In this document: one piece after another, positions 1 to 7,397 of the stretch
Position numbering within the stretch: position 1 is the stretch's first letter
Layout of the letters: each line of letters opens with the position of its first letter
Assembly: GCA_030674185.1 (NCBI GenBank)
Contig: JAPXFY010002690.1
Location: 10,001 to 25,646 of the forward strand
Direction: 5' to 3'
Source of the DNA: Monoplex corrugatus
Lineage: Eukaryota; Mollusca; Gastropoda; Littorinimorpha; Ranellidae
Length of the DNA: 15,646 nucleotides
The notes under the pieces: generated by a model
What the model was told of the DNA's origin: nothing
The model's input: only the letters and a program-made list of their open reading frames with translations
The model's database searches: none
Translations under genes and position numbers: made by a program

Positions 1-617
1 ACGCCTGCACAGTGTACGAAAAACAAAGTACATAACGCCTGCACAGTGTACGAAAAACAAAGTACATAACGCCTGCACAGTGTACGAAAAACAAAGTACA
101 TAACGCCTGTACAGTGTGGGAAAAACAAAGTACATAACGCCTGCACAGTGTGGGAAAAACAAAGTACATAACACCAGCAGTGTGGGAAAAACAAAGTACA
201 TAACACCAGCACAGTGTGGGAAAAACAAAGTACATAACACCAGCACAGTGTGGGAAAAACAAAGTACATAACACCGGCACAGAGTGGGAAAAACAAAGTA
301 CATAACACCAGCACAGTGTGGGAAAAACAAAGTACATAACGCCAGCACAGTGTGGGGAAAACAAAGTACATCACTCTAGCACAGTGTGGGAAAAACAAAG
401 TACATAACGCCAGCACAGTGTGGGGAAAACAAAGTACATCACTCTAGCACAGTGTGGGAAAAACAAAGTACATAACGCCAGCACAGTGTGGGGAAAACAA
501 AGTACATCACTCTAGCACAGTGTGGGAAAAACAAAGTACATAACGCCAGCACAGTGTGGGGAAAACAAAGTACATCACTCAGAGTAGCACAGTGTGGGAA
601 AAACAAAGTGCATAAGA
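1..617. repeat. 34-bp minisatellite with 68-bp higher-order units
   Basis: About 18 head-to-tail copies of a 34-bp unit containing the invariant stretch ACAAAGTACAT after a GCACAGTGT-type block. The array is zoned. Units 1-3 carry TGTACGAAAAAC. From the fourth unit they carry TGTGGGAAAAAC. The linker changes from CGCCTGCAC to CACCAGCAC. From about 345 onward two unit types alternate, one with GTGGGGAAAAC and CATCACTCTA, the other with GTGGGAAAAAC and CATAACGCCA, giving a 68-bp dimer repeated nearly four times (345, 413, 481, 549). One unit near 175 lacks a few bases and the last dimer carries a short AGAG insertion. The array starts at the window edge, so its left end is not visible. Open frames across it are repeat translations, not genes. 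Confidence 0.95.
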
Positions 618-633
618 AAAATTTGGAACGTCT

Positions 634-727
634 AAGAGAAAAGGAAGGAAGGAAAAAAAGAAGAAGACGAAGAAAAAGAAAAGAAAAGAAAAGGAAAAAA
701 AAGAAAAGAAAAGAAAAGAAAAGAAAG
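634..727. repeat. Purine-only (A/G) tract
   Basis: About 94 bases of nearly pure A and G on the plus strand, AAGAAAAG-like, broken only by a C at 668, directly after the last minisatellite unit. Long homopurine runs can form triplex (H-DNA). No gene. Confidence 0.9.
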
Positions 728-1020
728 TTGATACTGCTAATAGCCCAGCCGACTACCAGAGCCATATCAGGGCTACCACCACGTCAAATACAACAACCAG
801 GTTAAGATAAAATAAAACAGATAAAAACCATGCTCACCGTTAACCTTGCAAATCTTACACGCAATCAAAGAAAACCATACTTGGACAAACAACTATATCA
901 GGTGAAATCTATTGATCTCTTGTAAAAAAAAAAAAAAAAAAAACACTGGAAAATTGCATCAGGAGGGACGTCTCGGAAGAGGTTCTTTATGGAGTCCATT
1001 TAGTGTTTATATCTCGTATC
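728..1020. other. Unassigned spacer with A20 run
   Basis: No coding region or RNA gene is recognised. It contains AGCCCAGCCGACT at about 741, repeated at 13838-13853, followed by GCCATATCAGGGCT, and a run of 20 A at 924-943 that could be the tail of a retroposed sequence, although no retroposed body is recognised beside it. Confidence 0.5.
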
Positions 1021-1160
1021 GAAAGAAAGAAAGAAAGTAAGAAAGAAAGAAAGAGAAAGAAAAAAAGAAAGAAAGAAAAGAAAGAAAAAGGAAAAAGAAA
1101 GAAAGAAAGGAGAAAGAAAGAAAGAAAGAAGAGGTAGAAAGAAGAAAGAAAGAAAGAGAA
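1021..1160. repeat. (GAAA)n-type purine microsatellite
   Basis: Imperfect GAAA tetranucleotide repeat with AAAAG and GAGG variants. Almost purely purine on the plus strand for 140 bases. The Phe/Leu/Ser-rich minus-strand frames over it are artefacts. Confidence 0.93.
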
Positions 1161-1232
1161 TATGCATGTTGTCACAAGATAGGCCTACCACAAAACAGAA
1201 GATAGTGTAAAAGTGTTGTGGCATCTGTAAAG

Positions 1233-1303
1233 TTTCAGTCCTTTGGCTTCCTGCAGAAAACTAGTGGAAGCTGGTGGATAGGCTACGAGAGTCAAAGAGT
1301 TAA
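1233..1303. repeat. Diverged copy of the foldback repeat
   Basis: The right part, 1266-1303, reads GAAGCTGGTGGATAGG then GAGAGTCAAAGAGTTAA. This matches the right arm at 5788-5825 (AAGCTGGTGGACAGGG, GGAGTCAAAGGGTTA). The left part, GGCTTCCTGCAG at 1245-1256, resembles the inner end of the left arm. The outer left arm is lost or decayed. It belongs with the copies at 3369-3505 and 5704-5893. Confidence 0.7.
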
Positions 1304-1341
1304 AACAATGTGCCTGACATGTTAGCTAGGAAAAAGAATGG

Positions 1342-1369
1342 TGCTGACAGAAGCAAAAAGTATTCGTGC

Positions 1370-1412
<43 letters not shown>

Positions 1413-1440
1413 CTGACAGAAGCAAAAAGTATTCGTGCAT

Positions 1441-1507
<67 letters not shown>

Positions 1508-1535
1508 CTGACAGAAGCAAAAAGTATTCGTGCAT

Positions 1536-1600
<65 letters not shown>

Positions 1601-1701
1601 CTGACAGAAGCAAAAAGTATTCGTGCATCTGAGAGAGAGAGAGAGAGAGGAGGAGGGAGGGAGGGAGAGAATGCTGACAGAAGCAAAAAGTATTCGTGCA
1701 T

Positions 1702-1750
<49 letters not shown>

Positions 1751-1779
1751 GCTGACAGAAGCAAAAAGTATTCGTGCAT

Positions 1780-1862
<83 letters not shown>

Positions 1863-1889
1863 CTGACAGAAAAAAAAGTATTCGTGCAT

Positions 1890-1926
<37 letters not shown>

Positions 1927-2011
1927 CTGACAGAAGCAACAAGTATTCGTGCATCTGAGAGAGAGAGAGAGAGAGAGGGAGGGAGGGAGGGAGGGAGGGA
2001 GGGAGGGAGGG
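1342..2011 (+). repeat. Compound minisatellite: ~30-bp core alternating with (GA)n, eight copies
   Basis: Eight copies of a 30-bp core that begins TGCTGACAGAAGC and ends AGTATTCGTGCAT start at 1342, 1411, 1506, 1599, 1672, 1750, 1861 and 1925. Cores are almost identical: copy 7 has a one-base deletion and reads CAGAAAAAAAAG, and copy 8 has AACAAG for AAAAAG. Spacers are pure or nearly pure (GA)n of 39, 65, 63, 43, 48, 81 and 35 bases. The fourth spacer drifts to GGA/GGGA, and the array ends in (GGGA)n at about 1977-2011. The nearly constant core with highly variable dinucleotide spacers implies amplification of core plus spacer together, with separate length mutation of the spacer. Open frames on both strands (poly-RE, poly-LS) are artefacts. 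Confidence 0.95.
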
Positions 2012-2033
2012 GTGCATTTTAAAGCTTGTTCAT

Positions 2034-2225
2034 TCTCTCACACACGCACGCGCGCACTCACTCACTCTCTCTCCTCCCTCCCTCCCTCCCCGGTAAAAGG
2101 GAGACGACCGCATACTGTGACCCTTGACCCAAGTTGTCATCTCCTCTGTCGCGCGAGCGCGCGCACACACACGCACGCACGCACAAACACACGCGCGCGC
2201 ACTCTCTCTCTCTCCTCTCTCTCTT

Positions 2226-2272
<47 letters not shown>
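2034..2272. repeat. Mixed CA/CG, CT and CCCT microsatellites
   Basis: Alternating purine-pyrimidine blocks (CACGCACGCGCGC at 2044 and GCGCGCACACAC at 2158, then CA repeats to 2272) interleaved with CT and CCCT runs. A short unique island lies at 2090-2150. CG/CA alternation favours Z-DNA. No gene. Confidence 0.85.
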
Positions 2273-2273
<1 letters not shown>

Positions 2274-2474
2274 TGACCTGTGGACGAAGCACTAAGCCTC
2301 TGTTGTCTGATCTTCTCCCGTAGTTGTGATAAAATATCTGAAACACACACAAAAAGAACGATTATAATAATCATTATTACAGTATTTATAGGGGCCAAAT
2401 CTTGATAATTCATAATGAAAATGCACTTATCCATCAGACACGCGAAACGATCAACACAGACTACATACAACATA

Positions 2475-2695
2475 CAAAAAAAAAAAAAAAAGAAGAAGAA
2501 AAAAAAGAAAAGAAAGAAAGAAAAGAAAAGAAAAAAAAAAAAGAAAAAAGACAGATAGGCACACAGACAGACTGAAAGAAAGAAAGACTGAAAGAAAAAA
2601 AGAAAGAAAGAAAACAAGAAAGAAAAAAGAAAGAAAGAATGAATGAATCAATGAATGAATCAATGAATGAATAAATGAAAGAAAGAAAGAAAGAG

Positions 2696-2733
<38 letters not shown>
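2475..2733. repeat. Long A/GAAA purine tract with GAATGAATC sub-array
   Basis: Begins as an A run, continues as AAGA/GAAA repeats with a few C interruptions, includes a small array of GAATGAATCAAT units at about 2636-2672, and ends in clean (GAAA)n before 2734. Minus-strand Phe-rich frames over it are not genes. Confidence 0.9.
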
Positions 2734-2735
<2 letters not shown>

Positions 2736-3008
2736 CTACACAAACCGAGGGAATGAGGGAGTTGTAGAATTCTCTGTCGGGGTTTTTTTTTAAACTTGGA
2801 TTTAAAAGGAAAAAGTGAAGGTGTTAGGCGAGATTCCAAGCAGATGGTCCTGAAATGGCAAAAGAAGGCTGGCCAGCAATTGACATTAAATCTAGGAACC
2901 TGAAAGGAAAAAGTATCTGACGGGGGGAGGGGGGGGAGAGAGAAAGTTAGTTAGTTAGATCACTAGAGAGAAGGTTTTTTAAAAAAATGCCTTTTTCCCC
3001 CTAGAGAG

Positions 3009-3240
3009 AAGGTTAAAGCAAACGAAAATCGTTCGTGTTTGTTCTCTTCTCTTCTCTCTCTCTCTGTCTCTCACTCAAGGTTAAAGCAAACGAAAATCGT
3101 TCGTGTTTGTTTTCTTCTCTTCTCTCTGTCTCTCTCAAGGTTAAAGCAAACGAAAATCGTTCGTGTTTGTTCTCTCTCTCTCTCTCTCAAGGTTACAGCA
3201 AACGAAAATCGTTCACGTTTGTTTTCTCTCTCTCTCTCTG
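3009..3240 (+). repeat. Compound minisatellite: ~35-bp core alternating with (TC)n, four copies
   Basis: A 35-bp core beginning AAGGTTAAAGCAAACG and ending ATCGTTCGTGTTTGT occurs at 3009, 3077, 3137 and 3189. Copies 1-3 look identical; copy 4 differs by TTACAGC and TTCACG. The (TC)n spacers are 33, 25 and 17 bases, so start-to-start distances fall 68, 60, 52. The core has an imperfect hairpin (CAAACGAA against TTCGTGTTTG). A partial upstream copy of the lead-in CTAGAGAGAAGGTT lies at about 2963, repeated at 3001. Frames spelling KANENRSCLF are repeat translations. Confidence 0.92.
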
Positions 3241-3363
3241 CTGGCTTGTTAATTCTTCTGATAAAGCCATGGACAAAAGAGTTGATATCTCGAGTTCAAT
3301 CCCAGCCCGCAACATTAAACACACACACAACAACAACAACAACTGACCTGTTCACTGCCAATC
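3241..3363 (+). mobile_element. Diverged tRNA-like SINE fragment (pair with 14436-14545)
   Basis: GATATCTCGAGTTCAATCCC with a B-box-like GAGTTCAATCC at 3292-3302, an A-box-like CTGGCTTGTTAATTC upstream, then CCAGCCCGCAACATT. The reverse complement of 14436-14545 matches through TGATATCTC, CCCAGCCCGCAACATT and ACTG(A/G)CCTGTT..CTGCC, so this is a dispersed repeat present in both orientations. Here a CA then (CAA)n tract (3317-3342) is inserted between the AACATT and ACTG blocks. The tRNA ancestry is inferred from the B-box only; the repeat status is seen directly. Confidence 0.65.
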
Positions 3364-3368
3364 TGAAC

Positions 3369-3505
3369 CTTTTAACTCCTGCAGCCTGTCCATAAGCCGC
3401 AAAAATTTAACCCTTTCACTCCATAACCCTATCCACCAGCTTGCTGCAGGAAGCTGGCAGACAGGGCGAGGAAGCTGGCAGACAGGGCGAGGGAGTCAGA
3501 GGGTT
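3369..3505. repeat. Palindromic (foldback) dispersed repeat, copy with internal duplication
   Basis: The left arm starts TTAACCCTTTCACTCC at 3407 and continues CCCTATCCACCAGC. The right arm is its approximate reverse complement: GAAGCTGGCAGACAGGGCG then GAGTCAGAGGGTT ending 3505. A 21-bp piece, GAAGCTGGCAGACAGGGCGAG, is tandemly duplicated in the right arm (3450 and 3471). The preceding 3369-3406 also matches 5704-5746, so homology with the 5.7-kb copy covers more than 100 bases. The form resembles a foldback or MITE-like element. No target-site duplication was recognised. Confidence 0.8.
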
Positions 3506-4170
3506 CATGTTTCCATCATTCTGGAGGTGTCAGCTTAAGTGTTTCATAGGTCCGTCTCCCCCTTTCCTCCACATTTCTAGACCTTGCCATAAAGATCTGC
3601 GAAGGCTCAAAGCAACTGGTGGAAGATTTGGGTGAAGCGCATATGGAACGGTCCCAGTGCGATGAATCCCTCTTAAACTCCAAAGACTCTCTTTCCCAGT
3701 GCTAAAGCCAGACATTTTCAACTCCCCCCCCCCCCCCACCACCACCACCGCCCAGCCCTCTTCTGTTATGTATTAAAGCAAATATCTGAATACATACTCT
3801 TCTATCCCAACAGAGACGATAACGCACATATGGCGACAAATTCATGGCCGTTTTTAACCACGGGCATTCATTCATGATCGCCACCTAAAAGTAATATGAA
3901 TGGGACAAACCCCCCCCCCCACCCCCCCCCAAAAAAAAAAAGTAAAAAAATTACCCACAGGCGCTCCACAGACACAGCCTGGGAACCATACATATTTCAC
4001 AGGGTGATTCACTTTCTATGACACACAAGAACTCCCCGTTCCAGACAGGGCCTACATTATGGATCAGAAACAGATCGCTTGTCGGCCACGACTTGACTAG
4101 GCCAAGCTGATGTATATATGTATCAGCCAGCACTCCGCGGTCGGATCCTGCTTAACAAAGTCATAGGTCA
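3506..4170. other. Unassigned region with poly-C/(CCA) and C/A homopolymer tracts
   Basis: No gene recognised. It holds a C run followed by (ACC)n at 3724-3752 and a C-rich run passing into A-rich sequence at 3910-3950, both potential i-motif or quadruplex DNA. Short frames on either strand lack recognisable domains. Confidence 0.5.
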
Positions 4171-4250
<80 letters not shown>

Positions 4251-4282
4251 TCTCCCCCCCCCCTCTCTCTCTCTCTCTCTCT
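4171..4282. repeat. (CA)n then (CT)n with C-run interruption
   Basis: A clean (CA)n at 4172-4215 abuts (CT)n that runs to 4282, interrupted by TTTCC and a run of C at about 4253-4263. Compound dinucleotide microsatellite. Confidence 0.95.
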
Positions 4283-4663
4283 GAAGGTTTCAACCACGCC
4301 TGTACAGAAGCAACGACGAGACTGAAAACGACTTTCAATAACGTTCACCATAAACAATAAACTATCGCTTTTCTCTCTCTGTTTATAATTATGCAGCTGC
4401 CGTTGCAATAATGGATGGGAGGCAACTCGATCAGATAACATGGCTCGACCGAATGACGTCCCTTGTACTGCTTTTGAACATTTTGAGAACAAGAAACCTG
4501 TCAGACATCGGCCGACCAGGAGCATTAAAACCAGGAGGATCCAATGTACACAACGTAAAAGACTACAGAGACTGTTAACGCAACAACAAAGGATGACAGA
4601 CAAATATTCTCATTCTCCTCCCTTTCTTTGGAGCACACCCCATTAGAGATGGTGGACATATTC
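4283..4663. other. Unassigned spacer
   Basis: Mixed-composition DNA without recognisable coding or repeat signature. Short open frames (for example 4440-4646 plus, minus-strand read-through into 4171-4282) show no domain and are probably chance. Confidence 0.4.
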
Positions 4664-4667
4664 TAAC

Positions 4668-4981
4668 TAGTAGTAGTAGCAGTAGTTAGTAGTAGTAGTA
4701 TTAGGGACAGGCTTTCAATGGCCTAGGCCTTGCGGCCTATTTACGTCCCCTCTTTCTCAACTATTTCTAATACCAGGTGTTAAAATGCGCATTTTCTTTT
4801 TGTTTACATAAGCCTAATAAGGCCTTTAATCATCAAAATCGATGACAAGTTCTTTGAATTTTGGAATTTCGTCCAAAAAATTCTTGAATTTGTTAGTATC
4901 TTGTGCAAATTTTATGTTAGTTGGGAGTTTATTCCACAAAGGGGCTACTCGATGTGAAAAAGAAAATTTTCTTGTGTTTAA
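4668..4981 (-). mobile_element. 3' end of a CR1/Jockey-group LINE with trinucleotide tail
   Basis: Read on the minus strand: the terminal codons of a reverse-transcriptase ORF (see the pseudogene at 4826-4981), a roughly 120-base 3' UTR with a GGCCGCAAGGCC block, then CCTGTCCCTAATAC running into a (TAC)n-type repeat (the plus-strand TAG array, 4668-4704). An ORF end, a short UTR and a simple-repeat tail is the normal arrangement at the 3' terminus of a non-LTR retrotransposon. The copy is severely 5'-truncated or decayed at about 4982. The clade assignment is inferred from the C-terminal protein pattern. Confidence 0.7.
4826..4981 (-). pseudogene. C-terminal remnant of LINE reverse transcriptase (CR1/Jockey type)
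   Basis: Fifty-one codons then TAA, in one frame, beginning LNTRKFSFSHRVAPLWNKLP and ending KFKELVIDFDD. The pattern F-S-x-R-V-x-x-L-W-N-x-L-P, followed by an F-K-N-F-L-D segment, is the hallmark C-terminus of CR1/L2/Jockey-group reverse transcriptases, where RV..WN.LP...(x)n..FK..LD closes ORF2. A stop (TAG at 4982-4984) lies immediately upstream, so nothing longer is coded here. Too short for the ORF caller's cut-off. Confidence 0.75.
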
Positions 4982-5228
4982 CTAAGGCCTATTTTCAAAC
5001 GTTTATAGCTATTTTTCATTGTTGTGTGGTAGCGATGGCAACTCAACGAAGGAACGAACGATGTCGCAACAAAGCATCGTCAACATTATACAAATCAGAC
5101 GGCGCACGAAAGTGGAGGAGGAGGAGAAGGAGGAAGAAGAAGATGAAGAGAGGGTCTGAGTTACGCTAAATTACCGCGCACGACTGAACGCCAGCCGAGT
5201 CCAAATTTTGCTGGATGTTATGGCCTAT

Positions 5229-5687
5229 TCATCATCATCAGGTGCCCTGCCGCATGGCGTTGGCGACCATGGACTTCCAACCATCTCTATCTCTCGTTGC
5301 CCCCAGCATCTCCCCCCACCCTCCTCATCTCCAGACACTCTGCAAGTCCGTCCAGCATTCTCTCCCTGGGTCTACCTGGTGTTCTCTTCCCCTCCAGCTT
5401 TCCCGTTGTGACCAGGTGCTCTAAATCCCCCTTCCTCATAAAATGGCCTATAAACGTTGCTTGTCTTGTCCTAATCTTCCTTATGAATGATCTCCTTGTG
5501 TCTGCCTCCATCAAGACTGTCTCGTTTGTTTTTCTTGCTGTCCATGGAACTCTCAACATTCTTCTGAGAAACCACATCTCGGCTGCCTCAATCTTGCTCT
5601 GGCTTTGCTTGCTGACTGTCCACGCCTCGCATCCGTACAACAGTATTGGTTCTATATAACATTCAAGGACTCTCTTTCTGATGTTAA
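5229..5687 (-). mobile_element. RTE-clade LINE, 5'-truncated copy 1
   Basis: Minus-strand 3' fragment ending in a (TGA)n tail (plus-strand TCA repeats, 5229-5240). It is nearly identical by eye to 10793-11250 and more distantly related to 11695-12140. Homology to copy 2 stops at about 5687 (CTGATGTTAA in both, then unrelated), marking the 5' truncation point. Flanks GGCCTATT (5222) and GGCCTGTTATT (5688) may be an imperfect target-site duplication. A foldback repeat begins a few bases beyond. Confidence 0.85.
5238..5687 (-). pseudogene. RTE-type reverse transcriptase, C-terminal fragment (frameshifted)
   Basis: The frame from 5687 encodes NIRKRVLECYIEPILLYGCE, then EAAEMWFLRRMLRVPWT, a QATFIGHFMRKGDLEHLV segment and a GKRTPGRPRERMLD segment. 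This is the post-palm C-terminal region characteristic of RTE/BovB-like endonuclease-reverse transcriptases. The frame runs out at a stop at 5287. The natural C-terminus, RDRDGWKSMVANAMRQGT followed by TGA, lies in another frame at 5238-5294, so at least one frameshift near 5290-5310 separates them. The endonuclease and catalytic palm are absent, so no activity is possible. No ATG is associated; the apparent start at 5640 is a TTG codon. Confidence 0.88.
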
Positions 5688-5703
5688 GGCCTGTTATTGT
5701 TGT

Positions 5704-5893
5704 TTAATCCTTCGACTCCCGCACCCTATCTAACAACTGCAAAAACTTAACCCTCTGACTTCCTCACCCTATCTATCAGCTTCCTGCAAGAAGCTGGTGG
5801 ACAGGGTGAAGGAGTCAAAGGGTTAGGTTTTTGCTTTGCTAGCATGGTTGACGATGCAGGATGCTGGTGGACAGGGTGCAGCAGTCAAAGGGC
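5704..5893. repeat. Palindromic (foldback) repeat cluster, best-preserved copy
   Basis: Three parts. At 5704-5746, a diverged left-arm unit (TTAATCCTTCGACTCC). At 5747-5825, an almost perfect palindrome: left arm TTAACCCTCTGACTTCCTCA then CCCTATCTATCAGCTTCCTG, right arm AAGCTGGTGGACAGGGTGAA then GGAGTCAAAGGGTTA, about 37 pairing bases with a tiny loop. At 5859-5893, a second right arm (GATGCTGGTGGACAGGGTGC, AGTCAAAGGGCC). The 3369-3505 element has the same left-arm duplication. The single strand would fold into a long hairpin. Coding capacity is nil. Confidence 0.85.
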
Positions 5894-6049
5894 CCCAGCC
5901 GACTGCACACTAACTTTGCTGGATAAAATCTAATCCAAACACGCAGTGTTGCGAATACTCGAATGACTGTGCATATAACATTACATCATAACTGAGCCCT
6001 CAGGATTTTGTTTCCCTACACCTGTGGCTAGGCCTAATTGTATGGACTG

Positions 6050-6120
6050 GTTGGTGGGGGGTTCGAATTTATGACCTTCAAGTCGATAGGCCGTTACGCT
6101 AACCGCCGTTAGCCACGTGG
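6050..6120 (-). mobile_element. tRNA-derived SINE head (minus strand)
   Basis: The reverse complement reads GTGGCTAACGGCGGTTAGCG (A-box-like, 6103-6115) ... ACTTGAAGGTCATAAATTCGAACCCCC (B-box-like AAATTCGAACC, 6060-6070), with spacing close to a tRNA gene. The acceptor stem cannot be completed and the A-box has two extra bases, so this is a degenerate SINE promoter rather than a functional tRNA gene. The SINE body would extend toward 5900 but no matching copy exists in the window to define its end. Confidence 0.55.
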
Positions 6121-6197
6121 ACAGGTTCATATCGTTTTCCTTCGCGATAAGTGAGGCCATGTGCAGCCGGCCAGATACAATAGTAACGGTGAAAGAC

Positions 6198-6342
<145 letters not shown>

Positions 6343-6397
6343 CGTTCGTTCGTTCCTTCCTTGATTTAACGTCTTTTCACTATAAGTGATATTAGAC

Positions 6398-6400
<3 letters not shown>

Positions 6401-6462
<62 letters not shown>

Positions 6463-6665
6463 CGCGCGCGCGGTGTGTGTGTGTGTGTGTATGTGCATGT
6501 ATGTGTGTGTGTGTGCATGTGCATGTGTACGTGGGTGCGTGTGTGTGTGTGTGTGCATGTGTGTGCGTGCGCGTGCGTGCGTGCGTGCGCGTGTGTGTTT
6601 GTGCGTGCGAGCATGTATGTATGCGTGCGTGCGTGCGTGTGTGTGTATGCGTGCGTGTTTGTGTG
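6401..6665. repeat. Long imperfect (GT)n with CG and GCGT variants
   Basis: (GT)n at 6401-6459, then a pure alternating GCGCCGCGCGCGCGG island at 6459-6473, then GT/GCAT/GTGC/GCGT-type sequence to about 6665. Almost strictly alternating purine-pyrimidine for over 250 bases, strongly Z-DNA-prone. The Cys/Val and Thr/His-rich frames on both strands are artefacts. Confidence 0.95.
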
Positions 6666-6901
6666 TACTGGTACTTGGTGCGGTGTACAATCACTACACA
6701 AAGGAGGGAGAGAGAGACTGAAAACCCACAAACAGGGGCCCACCACAATGGGGGCTATAGGCGGGGGACAATCCATCAAGATCGATTTCTCATTCCTGGC
6801 GCCCTTCTTTCCACCCGTATACAACCAAACAATCCCTGCCGTGAAGGGTGGGGAGGCCAAATCGGGTAATCTGGAGGTTCTGTCGAGGAGCCAACAGACC
6901 T

Positions 6902-6923
6902 GGGGGGGGGGGGGGGGGAGGGG

Positions 6924-6959
<36 letters not shown>
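6902..6959. repeat. G-run followed by (GA)n
   Basis: A run of about 17 G, AG, five more G, then (GA)n to 6959. Potential quadruplex plus triplex-prone tract. Confidence 0.95.
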
Positions 6960-6960
<1 letters not shown>

Positions 6961-7397
6961 GACACTATTAGTGGAGTCCAGGAATGTAAAATAAGAGTCA
7001 AACTTAGGATTAATTGCAAAAGTTTTGATTTTGTGTCCAATAGTTTGAGTATTGACACTGAAACAACATATGAAAAAAGTAGGTTGAGAGCAATGTCGGA
7101 AGGGGTCTAATTAACGAAATGACGTCATCACATCGGAACGAAGCACTAACATTTCTCATAGTAATCCGAATGTCATCATGTAGCACCTCGTTCGAAAGGT
7201 CTTGACGAGATACATTCACATTCATCAGGTAAATAAATATATTCAAGAAACTGTGACAAAAAATGACAAATGTAATGTCCTCGGTAATGTTTTTAGACGG
7301 CAGAGCTGTTCTTGGAAGCACTATTGTCCAGCATTATTCAGCGTGTGATTACCTTAATATGGAATGCGAATCTTTAGATAGAGTTCAATTGCCCATA
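6960..7397. other. Unassigned region downstream of the minus-strand coding fragment
   Basis: Moderately AT-rich, no repeat recognised. A 103-codon minus-strand frame (7010-7321) shows no family pattern and does not look like a continuation of the protein at 7398-8894. The region may be 3' flank or intron of that sequence. Confidence 0.4.

Noticed and set aside
1..617. CRISPR array or coding tandem-repeat protein in the 34-bp array
   Set aside because: Units abut with no spacers, and 34 is not a multiple of 3, so the frame changes each unit. The open frames around 439-805 are fortuitous.
1342..2011. CRISPR-like array (eight ~30-bp repeats with 35-81 bp spacers)
   Set aside because: The spacers are all (GA)n rather than unique sequence, and the surroundings are eukaryotic retrotransposons and SINEs. 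This is a compound tandem repeat.
1300..2017. Long Ser/Leu- or Arg/Glu-rich proteins on both strands
   Set aside because: Translations of (GA)n/(CT)n; low complexity in every frame.
5287..5659. Plus-strand 120-codon ORF
   Set aside because: Shadow of the minus-strand RTE reverse-transcriptase fragment; the same applies to the plus-strand frames at 10963-11214 and 11699-12004.
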